Assembly (NCBI RefSeq): GCF_964340395.1
Contig: NC_135558.1
Span: 15,924,271-15,988,270 of the forward strand
Direction: 5' to 3'
DNA length: 64,000 bases
Source: Glandiceps talaboti
Lineage: Eukaryota; Hemichordata; Enteropneusta; Spengelidae
Shown here piece after piece: positions 14,791 to 28,275 of this stretch (positions are counted from its first letter, which is position 1; each line of letters opens with the position of its first letter). The position numbers and the translations under genes are program-made. Below the pieces are notes generated by a model. It saw nothing but the letters and a program-made list of their open reading frames with translations. It was not told the origin of the DNA and did not search any database.

Positions 14791-15160
14791 GAAATGTACA
14801 TATATGAAATGTACATATATGAAATGTACAGATATGAAATGTACATATATGAAATGCACATATGTGAGATATACATATATGAAATGTACATATATGAAAT
14901 GTACAGATATGAAATGTACATATATGAAATGTACATATATGAAATGCACAGATATGAAATGTACATATGTGAAATGTACATATGTGAAATGTACATATAT
15001 GAAATGTACATATATGAAATGCACATATGTGAGATATACATATATGAAATGTACATATATGAAATGTACATATATGAAATGTACATATATATTATATGAA
15101 ATGCACATGTGTGAAATGTGCATATGTGAAATGTACATATGTGAAATGTACATATATGTA
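14791..15160. repeat. 15-bp minisatellite (GAAATGTACATATAT)
   Basis: About 24 units of 15 bp with single-base variants (GCACATATGT, GTACAGATAT). Because 15 is divisible by 3, several frames stay open on both strands, giving MYIYE-type ORFs that are not genes. Each unit holds the palindrome ATGTACAT. Confidence 0.95.
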
Positions 15161-16164
15161 CATTTGTAACTATTCTCATCTATAGTCCTATGTGTTACGA
15201 TCATCTCCACCGTAAAGTCAAACGGATTTCTCTACCGCAGAATACGGTACCGTTTTTTTACCACCAACAGCGATAGTTTATCCTATTGGAGCGTTGACGT
15301 AAACGTGATGATCTTATCGCATCCTCACCTTACTTACATTCAAACTGGTGGTTGACTTTGTAGTATTAACTGAATGAAGTAAGTAGTGTGGGATGGATTA
15401 CTACTCACATTGTGCTGCTATTCATCCTTTCCTCAGCAGGAGATTTACCTACATTTTCGTTACAATTTGTCTATTTGACTATATTTGGGAGAGATTGTAA
15501 TGACTACATGTATAGTAACTAGAGTAAAAAAAATCATGGTGATGGAAAAAGAACCGTAAAATAATTTACATTTTAGAATTCATAAAATCTATGACATAAC
15601 AGCACATATGAACAGCGTTCATTTTTTCAAAATGTACACACGTTTTGAAACAAAATAGCCGAAAACAGATTTTTCATTTCTGAATTTACGGCAGCTACAC
15701 GTATGACAGAAGAGCCATGTTTCTACAATGTTCTTTCCTGAAAATGTACACAACTTGTATCGAACATTGTCAACGTAACAAATTGACAAAATTTAATAAA
15801 CGATGAAAACAAACGTTATCAAACTTGACAAACAGAGCACAAAAGAAGCTAATAACGAACTTACACAGTTGCATCAACACACTTATTATAATCAAATGAC
15901 CTCAAATTGGATGAGAAACGTGCTATAAATATAATATGAGTGAGGGAATTTAATAAATAATTTTCAGAGCCTTCGTATTGTCACACCTGCATGGACATAA
16001 AACCTAAAGTGAGATGTTGAGCAAATTACAGTGTGTTGGTATGTTCACTCACAAATGCATCTAAATGTCAAAGGTTGCAGGGACTGTGATGGGGATTTGG
16101 TCGTCACCTAAGTAAAACTCGTCTGAAAAATCTAATGATTTGATCATTCACATCTTGTCAAATG

Positions 16165-16258
16165 ATATAATGAGAGAGAGTAGAGATATTGTTTTGGCAT
16201 ACTAGAACTTTGAAAAAAGAGTAGAGATACTGTTTGGCACACTAGAACTTTGAAGAAA
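16165..16258. repeat. 44-bp tandem duplication
   Basis: AGTAGAGATA, then TGTTTTGGCA and ACTAGAACTTTGAA, occurs twice in succession. Confidence 0.8.
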
Positions 16259-16397
16259 ATCAGCTGTAATGGTGGGTTGAAGCGGTATTTTTTTCTATCA
16301 ATTTACTTGTTGAAATCAGCATATATGTGTGTGTGTCTGTCTGTGTATGCATGCTTGTGTGCTTGTGTGTGTGAGTAAATTCATGTACCTGTGTTTA

Positions 16398-16528
16398 TGC
16401 ATGTATGTATGTATGTATGTATGTATGTATGTATGTATGTATGTATGTATGTATGTATGTATGTATGTATGTATATATGTATCATCAGTATGTATGTATG
16501 TATGTATGTATGTATGTATGTATGTATG

Positions 16529-16560
<32 letters not shown>

Positions 16561-16640
16561 TGTATGTATGTATGTATGTATGTATGTATGTATGTATGTA
16601 TGTATGTATGTATGTATGTATGTATGTGTGTGTGTGTATA
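16398..16640. repeat. (ATGT)n microsatellite
   Basis: About 60 ATGT units, with short interruptions near 16475-16490 and 16530, ending in GT repeats. Confidence 0.97.
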
Positions 16641-17171
16641 TCATTATTATATCCATCTTCTTCCATAACCTTTACAATTTATCATGTTAGTAATACAGTA
16701 TAATATAAAATACCTGCTATGTAATACTTTATGAAAGGAACATTCAATAAAAGACTTACTTTTTATAGCCATCTTTGGGTAAGACTCCACAAGCTGAAGT
16801 CTGGCTATAGAGATGTACATGTAATGTAGGCAATAAAATATGATAGAGAATTGTCCATGGCTCACTAATTGAGATTTTCAAGATGGGTTTCATGAAAACA
16901 CACACTAATTCTAAGAATGTTATAATGCAGGTAAGTAAGGTTGTCGGTCTTGGAAAGCCGAACTGCTTTTAGACAGATCATGATTTGAAATTAACAAAAT
17001 CCCTTGCAAGTAATTCACTTAAACATCAAAGATTTGCTATGTACAGTAATATTTAGTCACAGCTGATATCACTGTTAGTGAACAGATCATTGTAACATGA
17101 AACAGCACATCATGTAATTCCACAGCACAGTACACATTGTGTTTTCCTGATCATAAGAACACTCAACTTAG

Positions 17172-17627
17172 CAGAACAGAACAGAACAGAACAGAACAGA
17201 ACAGAACAGAGGAGGGGAGAGGAAAAGAAAGGAGGGGAGAGGAGAGTAGAAAAGATGAGATGGGATGGGAAGGGAAGGGAAGGGAAGGGAAGGGAAGGGA
17301 AGGGAATTAAGGGAAGGGAATTAAGAAGAGAAGAGAAGAGAAGAGAAGAGAAGAGAAGAGAAGAGAAGAGAAGAGAAGAGAAGAGAAGAGAAGAGAAGAG
17401 AAGAGAAGAGAAGAGAAGAGAAGAGAAGAGAAGAGAAGAGAAGAGAAGAGAAGAGAAGAGAAGAGAAGAGAAGAGAAGAGAAGAGAAGAGAAGAGAAGAG
17501 AAGAGAAGAGAAGAGAAGAGAAGAGAAGAGAAGAGAAGAGAAGAGAAGAGAAGAGAAGAGAAGAGAAGAGAAGAGAAGAGAAGAGAAGAGAAGAGAAGAG
17601 AAGAGAAGAGAAGAGAAGAGAAGAGAA
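17172..17627. repeat. polypurine tract: AACAG, GGGAA and (GAAGA)60 arrays
   Basis: AACAG repeats (17172-17210) pass into GGGAA repeats (about 17265-17320), then about 303 bp of uninterrupted GAAGA repeats (17324-17627). The last array is perfect, which suggests recent expansion. Confidence 0.97.
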
Positions 17628-18399
17628 ATCCATTCCCTGGATACCATTACTTACTGTCAAAGAAATATTTTTAAGGATTACCTTTACTTTCTGGATATGA
17701 TGTCTCATAAATTGAATCACAAAATTCAAATCAGTAATAACATCTTTCTTCTATAATAAAATACCAAAATGTACTGAAAAATCTCCATTCAAAAGGCTTC
17801 AATATTTAACATCTCCATTATTCATAAAAAATCCAAAAATACGCTGATAACATTTAATGATTACATTTCCAACAAATGCACTGCAACTGAACAAATACTA
17901 CACTTATCACTGCAAACATGACTGCCTCGGTCTTGTGTCTTTTAGGAATTATTATGGGAGTAGAAAAATGTGATAAAACGAACGATTAGATGGAAATTCC
18001 AGATAAAACTGCTAATTTGAGCACATTAGAGAGAAATATCACTCCTTGGAACTCTAATTGTTACTCAAGAAATGTGACCGTTGTCTGAATGTTGCCACAA
18101 AAATGCAAAGGTCAGGTACTCGGAGAGCAACTTTACAGTCCAAAACATGTCATTTTCTTGTTCTAAAATGGTTTCCTACTTTAGACGTTATGATCAGCAA
18201 TGCACATGTGGTACAAAAATATCTGTCTAGTAATAGCTGTGTTTTTAACACTCAATAAACATTTTTTTTTCTCGAAATAACGCGCAACTACTACGCCTGA
18301 TACTTGAGTGGAATACTAATGGAGATTGATCAGATATTCAAAATTATATTCAGAGTGTCAGTTCACTTAGTCGTTCGAGATTACCAACCCATTTCTCCA

Positions 18400-18600
18400 T
18401 TTTGTGAAATCTTTGACAAAGTCTACAGGAAAAGTTTTGAACTTAATATTCTCAAATTTTCTAAAAATCTTCAAAAAAAAAATACCTTTCTGCAACAAAA
18501 CCTGAAGGAAAACTTTTTGAAAATAACATTCTTAAAATTTGCGAAATCTTCGACACAACTAAAAGCAATTCTCATTTTTTTTTTTTTTGAGACAGAAATT
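18400..18600. repeat. degenerate duplication, AT-rich
   Basis: Two related copies of ACAGGAAAAGTTTTGAA...ATTCTCAAATTT and CTGAAGGAAAACTTTTTGAA...ATTCTTAAAATTT, about 76 bp apart. Confidence 0.5.
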
Positions 18601-18894
18601 CATAGTAAACACAAAATCTTAGAACTTTGTGCCAACTGCAATGAACTACTTGTACAAATTGTACACTCATGACTGTTTTATTATCAAAACAAATGCTCTA
18701 AGCAAACAGAAAGTACAAACATTTATTTTAACACTTCTATAAATGTCGTTCATAAAAACTAATATTTCACAAAAAATTCATGTTTAATTATCAAAATTTA
18801 GTTTAAAGTCTGCAATTTTTGCTATTGTTTGGACTTCCTCTCTAAAATAAACTTGCTCATATAAAAAATTTCATAAATGTATTCATTTTTTCAT

Positions 18895-19140
18895 TCAAAT
18901 TTTCCGCAAAGTGATGAAATGCTTTTGGCGGGAAAAGATAGAAGGTGAAAGAGTTAATAAATGCTATCTGTGGAGAAACAAATTTGAGAGCATTTTCTTT
19001 TTTCCTTTCTATAGAAATACGAAAAATGGCAAAAAATTTCATAAATGTGAGATAATTTTTCTCTCTCAAATTTTTGTCTGGAAACGAAATGCTTTTGGCA
19101 GGAAAAGATTGGGAGTGAAGGGGTTAATGGATGCTGCTAT
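18895..19140. repeat. ~180-bp tandem duplication
   Basis: GAAATGCTTTTGGCGGGAAA...GTTAATAAATGC near 18915 recurs near 19088 as GAAATGCTTTTGGCAGGAAA...GTTAATGGATGC. Confidence 0.7.
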
Positions 19141-19839
19141 TTTTGGAGCTACAAAGTTGATAGTTTTCCCCCTGGAAGTCAGGTCTCATTTACAAAGACA
19201 TGTATCTGGTTTGCTGTGTAGGAATAATAGATTTCTACAAGTGGTTTAGTAGAGCACTCGTTTACAATCCATCCATGTTGCACATTTTAAGATGTTTTCT
19301 TATTACACTATTTTCTAGTCATCTAACACAACACTAAACTGAAAGACGTACCTAGAATTTCAATACAGAAGTATACAGTACCTTGCCTCTTTTTTTTCAT
19401 TTTCCCCCACTATTACATGTATATGTCCATAATGACATCTTTACCTTAAGACTACTAAATGAAGCCATTTTTTACCATCCATATTGAGGAATTTTAGATA
19501 GACTACAATTTTTACACTTTTCTGAGGATCTAGAGAACTGTGCTATAAACCAACACACACAACATTTTTCAATGAGCTGAGTGCTTTCGACTACAGCAGA
19601 CTGCATGCAATAGAACAGCCTACATGTACATCAGAACATTCATGTGTTACAGTGTGTTTGCTAAGGTTGGGGATTCCAGTAACAAAACGGGGGTAAAAAT
19701 AGCAGTGTTTCCCAGAGCCTATGGTAATTTTGTTTGAGAACCCAGGTAAATTGACATGGGAACCCCCAGTAGATTTTACCTACTTACTGCCCCCTTAGCC
19801 CTTAGCTAAAACACTGATACATGTATTCTCTTGGCATAT

Positions 19840-19985
19840 TCTCCTAAAGGCCAGGGTTTCAATACCAGGTCATTGCATTTGTGTTATTTTAGCAGTCGAG
19901 CCACAACAGTTGACATGGAGTCATATTTTTTTTGTTCTGGACTAGTGTAAGATAGCTCTACCTGACATTTTTTCACACCTACATC
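19840..19985. repeat. dispersed repeat, copy 1
   Basis: AAGGCCAGGGTTTCAATACC...TTGTTCTGGACTAG...TTTCACACCTACAT resembles the copy at 25165-25312 in order and spacing. Confidence 0.5.
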
Positions 19986-20734
19986 TTAATCCAAGTGGGT
20001 CAGAGACTTTTTTAACACAATTTTGCAGAACGCTCCGGGAAAAATTGTCGATCACCACACTTACAAACATAAATTCACAGAACTTCTTCAACAATCAAAA
20101 AAGAAGCATGAAAAATACAATATGATTTTTCACGTACGATTTAACCAAAATTTTATAGTGCTAAATACAGATACTGACAGCTAAAAAAAATTCTACACTT
20201 ATCAGGCTTTGAAAGTTGTGTTGCCTCCTCAAAAGATGACGACAGCTCTAAAAACATTTCATCTTCCTGCTTAAAAAGAACCTATCCCGACACTTGTTTA
20301 CATCGCTGACGAAAACAAAATGGTGACTAAGAACCCCAGAGATTTTAGCCATACCTTAGTATCCACTTCCAATCTTAAAAGATACCCTACTTGGTACCGT
20401 CATCAACATTTTTCCCATTATAAGCAAATACTTGGGTAACGACATCCTTGTAGTACTTCCGCTGTTGCTGATAAATTTCAGAGAAAAAATCTATTTTTGA
20501 AATGTATCAGTGTATTATTTCCTTTAATGGGGTCATAACAAGTAATGCACATTGTAGTACATGACTAATATGTCTCACCAAAAATTTGATTGTTAATACA
20601 TGTAAATATGCAAACGTGTGACCTTTTCCAAGTTTTGAAATAACTGTCTTACATATACATGTAGTTCATGTGCAAACAAACAAACAAACAACACATAACA
20701 CGGTTACAAACATACTGTACACAGTGATAAAACA

Positions 20735-20816
20735 CATGATGCACAGACACAGACAGATGGACGGACAAACAGACGGGATGGACAGACGGACAAATGGAGA
20801 GACAGACACACAGACA

Positions 20817-20855
<39 letters not shown>

Positions 20856-20857
20856 AC

Positions 20858-20888
<31 letters not shown>

Positions 20889-20890
20889 TT
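20735..20890. repeat. compound ACAG/AC/ACAT microsatellite
   Basis: Imperfect GACAGACGGACA runs, then AC, then ATAC repeats. Confidence 0.9.
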
Positions 20891-22218
20891 CAACTTAAAA
20901 ATTTCATCTTGTTGAATATTTTTTTACAAAATGAATGAAAGTGCTGATAGAATGTACACAGGTTCACTTTTCTAGAAGACAGCAAGTAACAATACACCTG
21001 CATCTGCAGACAATATTCCGACGTAAAATAATGATGATGACCTGAAGTCAATTTGTTTCTTTTTTTTTAAAATAACCCATACCAAGCTTTAAGTAACCAC
21101 ATTCTTTGTGGTTTGTAAGAAACTCAATTAAATATGTATCATCTGACCCAATCAAATTTAGAATGTTTCCATCAGCTCTGCTATTCCATCAATTATACAT
21201 CACTTTATCAATATATATATATCTGTTGCCGCTACAACATGTGAGAAGCTCAGAGTCTAGATTCAATTGATGAATCCAAAAATTGGTTTCCATGACAATG
21301 TCACTCATCCACATAAAAAATTCACACTTGTACAAGTAACTCTGTTAAAATTGAGTTTGTAACATTTGCGATGACCTGGAATTTCAAAAATGTTGATGAT
21401 TTTTTTTTTGATTTTTTTTTGATTCCGTGTAGTCAAGTGGCCAAATGTACAAACTTTTTTTTTCCAGCAAAGAAGTGGGTCTCACAGTACCATGCAGATA
21501 ATAAACATCATTGTAACTTTCAGTTGATACTTAAATTAAACAGAAGCCAATCAAGACACCTCATCTGCTAATCTGAATATTTATTGGTTTAGGTGGATTT
21601 GATCTACTTCACTGTATAACCAATTACTGCTAATTTCGTTCATGTTTATCTTTGACTTCTGATATTTTTTTTTTAACACTAAACAAACATATCACAGATC
21701 AGCATTGGGTGGTGATCCTCAGCAGTGGTTGCTATGGTTATGCTTATCTCATCTGGTTACCAGGTGATAATTAAGACACCCTAGATAACTTATTCCACAT
21801 AGATGCATTCCTCCATATCACAGTTCATGGTGTGATAACTATGTTGGGCGATTATCATCAACAAACAGTCGACTTTATTCCATTTAAACCATCCTATTGT
21901 CCATTTTTTTTTTTTTTTTGAATTTTGTTTAAACTTGTTATCCCAACGATGTGTTTGTATGGTCTATTTGGTGAGAATGGATGACAAGTAGTATCTTTAG
22001 ATGGATACACACATAGCTGTAGAGAATGGGGCAATAAGGTTCAAAGGTACATTTGTAGGGCTATAGGGGATTATTGTCAATCTGTATTGCACAGATCAAC
22101 TACCTGGATGGTGATATATGTACAAAGAGACAAAGAGACACTGTCATATATATATATATACATTCTTTTTCATAATTAGGTAGCGTGCTCTATCGTTTCC
22201 TCTCCATCTTGTTTATGA

Positions 22219-22220
<2 letters not shown>

Positions 22221-22257
<37 letters not shown>

Positions 22258-22321
22258 CACAGAGGCAGAGATAGACAGACAGACAGACACACACACACAC
22301 ACACACAGAGAGACAGACACA

Positions 22322-22377
<56 letters not shown>

Positions 22378-22385
22378 TACACATT
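22221..22385. repeat. compound ACAT/ACAG/AC microsatellite
   Basis: ACAT, ACAG and AC blocks follow one another. A short C-run lies downstream at about 22427-22438. Confidence 0.95.
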
Positions 22386-22879
22386 CAGGTTAGCATATGC
22401 ATAATAGTATCCCTGCAGTGCACATTCCCCCCCCCCCCACCCTCTCCTCCCTCCTTCACACACATGCACAAATATTCAACTGTACATAACATGTATATGT
22501 ATCTAGGAATATCACCCATGTCTCTAGTTGCCAGGATGCCATGTCTGGTGCCATAGTTACACCAAACCGGTGTATCCTGGATAATAATGAAGTAATGTGT
22601 CCTAGATGTGTAATATGACTGACATATACAATGTATTAGACCAAGTGATTGACACCTACAGGCTCCCCTGACTGATTATTCAGTCTATTTTAACATCCCC
22701 TTCCATGTTGTCCGACACATTCTATGATTCTACATACTAAATTACTAGTTCATATATAACTCATACTAATGTTTGATGTTTGAACTTCAAAAAATTTCAT
22801 AATTTTTTTTTAAAAATTACGCTTGAAGTACACAACTTTTTTTCCGAAATTTAGGTGTTTTTCATCATCAAATTTATCT

Positions 22880-23390
22880 TACATACTAGATGCTAACTTG
22901 CCCAAACCATGGCCTTTATCTAACATAGGCTGGGACAATGAATGACCGCAATGTAGATTACACACAAAACGGTTCAATTCAGGCTAAACTTGAGAGTTTA
23001 TTTATGAGTTTGATTTTAAAGGCCTCTACACTAAAGCTTTCACTAAAGTTAGTGCAGCTATATTTGGCAACGACCATGAATCAATCGGTCCATGAGTTTC
23101 TAAGTTTTTGTGGCCACTTAAAAAACCATGACTGTACAAATTACGACGTACATCCGATTCACTCCGCGAGGCTCATCTTACTAGAAATGTCCCTGTATGA
23201 ACAATTTAGCATCAAAGCACACGCCGTACGACCACTTTCCATTTTTAGTTAAAACTGTAGCAGCATCCATTGTTTGCGCCGACGTCAGTCTGTCGCCTTT
23301 CTATGACTTCTGGGGTGACCTCGAAAATTTGTACTTTCTTTCTAAAAGAATGTACCGTTTGAATATGGGAGAGATAATTGGCTAAAGTGG
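22880..23390. promoter_or_regulatory. candidate regulatory island in Pbx intron 2
   Basis: About 500 bp without repeats and with higher GC than its surroundings. It contains TTTATTTATGAG, TGAATCAATC, CCATTGTTTG and GACGTCAG, which resemble Hox/Pbx, SOX and CRE sites. Two frames of 104 and 62 codons here match no family I know. Function is inferred. Confidence 0.3.
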
Positions 23391-23784
23391 TTTTCTTGTT
23401 TTTTTATCTAAGAGTAAAATGCTAATAAACAGAGGCTCATTAGCTCCGATTTGAAAATCAAACTCAAGTTATTTACTTTATCATTGAAAGTGAAACAGAT
23501 CATATGGTGCAGTGAATTGATAGTTGAGGTACCAGGATCACTGTCTCTTTGTACCATGTATGGCGGGGAATATATCTGGTAGAGAGGATTCTTCCTACTA
23601 TGTATAACTAAAGAGGGGGGGTGTATATCTGGTATAGGGATTCTTTTGATGTATCAAAATTATTCAAAAGAGGTTTTTTGATTCAGAACTATATCACGAA
23701 CTACTGATACAATAAATCTTTGGCTAGCTGATAATCTGTTGGTTCATAAAGACGTGAAAACATGAGTTAATCGGTAGTAGAGTG

Positions 23785-23945
23785 CTGGTGGTGATTGCGA
23801 GTGGTGGTGGTGGTGGTAGTGATTGTGAGTGATGGTGGTGGTGGTGGTGGTGGTAGGGGTGACGTAATAGAAGTGGCAGTGGTTATCGTGGTATCGACAG
23901 TGGTATTATTAGTGGTAGTGGTCATATTGGTTATGGTGGGGGTTC
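23785..23945. repeat. imperfect GTG/GTGATT triplet-rich array
   Basis: Runs of GTG with GAT/GTA variants. The valine/glycine-rich frame is an artefact of the repeat. Confidence 0.85.
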
Positions 23946-25164
23946 ACAGTGATGGTACATATATCGACAGGACTTGAATTTAAATTCTATGCTAGCTAGA
24001 TAGTCACATTTATCCAAGTAAACTTTCAGCTACAGTTTTCTATTGGTTTCCATTGGTCAAGACGAACACCTTACAAATTTGGTACTGTACATCTAAATAT
24101 GATGTTTAGTAAGTTACTAGCATAATTGCACTGGACTACAACTGATAATTTTAAGCCCTGATCAGTTTAATAGTGACAAGAAACATAAATACAATATTCA
24201 CTTATCCCTACATATGTATTTGATAAATGCTGGGTTATAACATATATTTTGGATCCAGTCTACATTATGTATTGAGTTTTGTTTTTCCTTTGTGAATGCA
24301 TCGCAATGTCTGTAATTTATATACAATTCTTTCACAGTAGGGTTGAAAAATCAGAGAAAAACAAGAGACAGTTATTCATACACAGCAAACATGATTACTG
24401 TACACAAAGCATGGAGGTACTGGGTAGCCATTTTTTTTTTATTCTTCTGCTTCACATCACACGTACAACGCTATGCAAGTATGAACCGTACAGCTAATGT
24501 AGATACAACGTCCTGACGCCATGCTTTCATCGACTCGAGACAAATCTGTACACACAGAATCCACACTGTTACAAGTCTTACACAAATACAACAACATGAA
24601 TGAAAGCATTGTTCTGTCGTACATACAATCACATCAATTCAAGTTTGATCCTGAACTTAACTGTCTTCTACAGGTATCTGTGAACTTGTCCTAATCTTCA
24701 TTACTTTCTAAGGAGAAATATTTTATGTGCTACCTTCTTGATGTGTATTTGGGGTATACATTTTGTCAGTTTTTCAGTCTATCTTTACATTTGCACCGAT
24801 TTTTTTTTTTCAAAATTCAAACTTTCAAAGGTAAAGGCATATCAAACCAACCGTGTAAGGTATTCCACCAACAAGGTAGATACTATATGTATGGAGGGGT
24901 GGGCAGCTAAACATATACTTCTAATGTATATTACTAAATTATCACGACAAGATAAATTTCTCCCCATAACAAAAGTGGTTGATTCTGGAAAAATGAAGAG
25001 GTCACAGTCTGATTACATTATTTAACAATTTCTTTTTCTCTAAATTTTTTCAAATTTTTTCAAATTTTTTACAGATTTCCCTCACTTTATCGCTACATTC
25101 AGTTGTAAAAACTGCATGTTTGTAATAAGAATCCTACTTGCCTCATACTCTCTCAATTTCTTAC

Positions 25165-25312
25165 AGTTTAAAGACCAAGGTTTCAATCCCAGGTTCTCAA
25201 ATGAGTGTCTTGTCAGTGGAATCATAACCATCAGATAGATTACTCATTTGTTCTGGTCCAACTTTTTCAACAGCTGTCAGACAACTGGTTTAGTGTTTCA
25301 CACCTACATGTA
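25165..25312. repeat. dispersed repeat, copy 2
   Basis: AAGACCAAGGTTTCAATCCC...TTGTTCTGGTCCAA...TTTCACACCTACAT is related to the copy at 19840. The GGTTTCAATCC stretch is B-box-like, so a tRNA-derived SINE is possible but unproven. Confidence 0.5.
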
Positions 25313-27414
25313 AATTATAGGTTGTATTTTCCAAACTGGATTATAGTCGCAATTTTTATCTTCAGAAACTGTCAAATAAATTAAATAGACTTTCCTAGTT
25401 TTGTGTCAAAATCATGCCTCATTTACCATCAATGACCGAAATATATCCTTTTCTTCCTTTCTTCAACAAAATGACGTACATATTCCTTTGGCAACCACAA
25501 AGTCTTATCAAGTATTTCCATTCTGGAAAAGTTATCAAACTCTGTACGTGGTAGAAGTGTCGTACACACAGTTGCAGAAATACAATGTGTCTTGTCCTTA
25601 CAATGAACATTCATTCACACCTCCCAGACTGATTTATTTTCTTCCCTTATTGTTTTTGTTTGCCGTAATGTTGTTATGGGTTTTTTTGCCATCTCTTGTT
25701 GTACTGTTTTCATGTGAGCACGTGGCCATTTCTCATAAATAATTGCTCTTGCCGCGTTACACGTACATTGTACATGTACTCTTGCCTTGTTGAGTTGTGC
25801 CTATTATATTTAGGTCAGTGTACATTCTCCTGAACCAGAACAGTATATGTATGCTTAGTCCCTTCTGGAGTAGACATTTATGTCATCTCCCTTCGAGTGA
25901 TTATTCTTGAAAAATCTATAAATTTTGTCGATGTCAAGCACTTTCGTTTACATGAATCAACAAACGACAACAATTGACTTCAAACTGGTCCAAAAGAACT
26001 GTGCAAAGCAACAAAAAAGTTGATGAAAAACAAGAGTGTCTGTTCAGCGGTTTTGGGCGGGAAAGTAGAGCAGTGTACTGACAAACATCTGTCCGACACT
26101 TTCTTGCTACAAAACTTCATTCATTCCCGTTGCGAGTTCTCTACACTACCATGTTATTTATGATCAAACTACCCGATAGGCTTGTGACAGCGGGCCTCCA
26201 AACACTGGGTTTCATTTACACCACTTTGAATAGTTCAGCTGACATCACATCTAAACAAACAACGTAACCCCTGTCATTGCAATCAGCGGTGATATAAGGT
26301 GTGAACTGACCCCATTGGACCGCATTCTAATCGTCTATACTGACCCAAGAAACGATGTGGAACACTGTTTGTGTCCATTTTGACAGGGTTTCGAAATGTC
26401 AAGGAAAAATTATGGGTCAATTTTCATTAAAAGACCCCAGAACTTCACCCACGCAGTTAAAGGTTTTGCGCATTCATTTTCAATTTACAAAAAAATTGCC
26501 TACACTTTATACATTTTGAAGCTAATTGTCAAATTTCCAATTTTCGAAACACATAAAAACATACAGCATATAATTTCAAATTTAGATACAATTTACACAT
26601 GCACAAATTTGTGAGTTTAATTTCTCGTCCTAAACTTTTAAAAACACTGATCCTTCTTGATAATTTCTCATAAAATACTATCTTCATATTCTCTAATATA
26701 ATTTATAAATTACATTTTTATATTTTAAGAATTCAAAACAGATTTGAGACAAAAAAGAATGAACTGCGAAATTCACGTTCCTGCTGAAAATTGCAAAAAA
26801 AAAATTATACAATATTTAGAAAATCTACAAGAAATTAGTTCTAACTAAGTCTAAAAAGAATTGGTAAAAGAACTAAGATTGTAGATGCATATTTTTTTTT
26901 CAAATCTGTCAACTTTTAATATCACCATCATAAGTTACGTATTTTTACTAAAACTCAAATTATGTATTGCTGATATGAAATATAAATGGTGGAAAAATGG
27001 GCACATTTTGTTGTATAATGTGACATACTTTTAAACTGAGGATGGCTAAGAAGAAGGATGATGCAATAAAAACTCAGTATCGATAAAACCATCAAAATAA
27101 TTGACTAAGATAACTTCCTACTGAAAACAAAATTTATCAATTTTCTCAGACTTCTGAGCAAAAAAAAAAAAAGGTCAAAGTTAGCAATTTAATTATCACG
27201 GAAGATGAATACCATGCATTGGCATAAAAAACCACATTTGGAGCCTCGGGGGCCCATCCAATTGTAATCCAAACAGACAATATTTAACAGGATATGGTAT
27301 TATTCACTTGATGCAATATTTCAAAATGTAATCCTTTATGAAGTAAAGCGAGTGGTCCGAGGTTCAAAATCGGTTTGACTCCATTTCTGACGTATATACG
27401 TGCATTATACTAAG

Positions 27415-27860
27415 CTGGTCTAAAGACAATGAGAAATGGACGTCTCGCGTTACGTACTAAATGAAAATGAAACACTTCATGTGTGTTCTTATATATACAC
27501 GCTTTATTAAACATAAACCAGACTACAAACGACGATTAACAATGGACGTTCTACAAATATGAATAACACATACATGTACATGTGTTCCATTTAATGCAAA
27601 AAGACGTAAGCTAGTCTAAAGACAATCAGAAATGGACATCTCAAGTTGAGTACTATGCTAACTACTTCATACGTCCATTTATTTGTGCATTATTAGGCGC
27701 AAGTCGGGATGAAGACGATACGAAATCGACATTTCATATATTGATCATCAGTGTGATTATGAACAACGTAAATGTGTTCTTGTAATGTAATATACATACG
27801 CTGCAGTAAAGACAATTAGAAATGGACATCTTCGACTGAATAAGTATCACGTACATTTCT
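27415..27860. repeat. degenerate tandem array, ~96-bp unit, 5 copies
   Basis: AAAGACAATNAGAAATGGAC-type blocks recur near 27424, 27527, 27620, 27712 and 27808. Confidence 0.8.
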
Positions 27861-28118
27861 AGGATCTAGTATAACAATTTATAGAACTACATATTTCCAA
27901 ATATCTGACTCTGGGAATCCTTGGACCATAAGCTTACTGTCGTGACCACCCCTTTTCAACTTTTCAAATAGATTGACCCATACATCGAGATAATAGGCAC
28001 ATACCATAGAGGCTAACATTCTGAAATGGTAGGGTAGGTAAGGAGAGAGGGGCAAACACTTATTTTACAATGAAATCTTATGTTAAATATCTTGGTTTTG
28101 ATATGTACATATACATGT

Positions 28119-28216
28119 GTACATACATACATACATACATACATACATACATACATACATACATACATACATACATACATACATACATACATACATACAT
28201 ACAGACAGACATACAT

Positions 28217-28275
<59 letters not shown>
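28119..28275. repeat. (ACAT)n-(ACAG)n microsatellite
   Basis: About 20 ACAT units followed by about 17 ACAG units. Confidence 0.97.

Noticed and set aside
17255-17729. REEKR / FSSLL repeat frames of about 140 codons on both strands
   Set aside because: Translation of the pentanucleotide array.
18304-18672. 122-codon plus-strand frame
   Set aside because: K/F/I/N-rich, falls in a degenerate AT-rich duplication, and matches no known family.
25401-25742. 113-codon frame with a hydrophobic C-terminal segment
   Set aside because: The hydrophobic stretch comes from T-rich DNA; no homologue recognised and it is antisense to Pbx inside the intron.
27350-27390. tRNA B-box-like GGTTCAAAATC
   Set aside because: No A box or cloverleaf could be drawn around it.
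28119-28275. CRISPR-like regular repeats
   Set aside because: No repeat-spacer structure; these are simple microsatellites in an animal intron.
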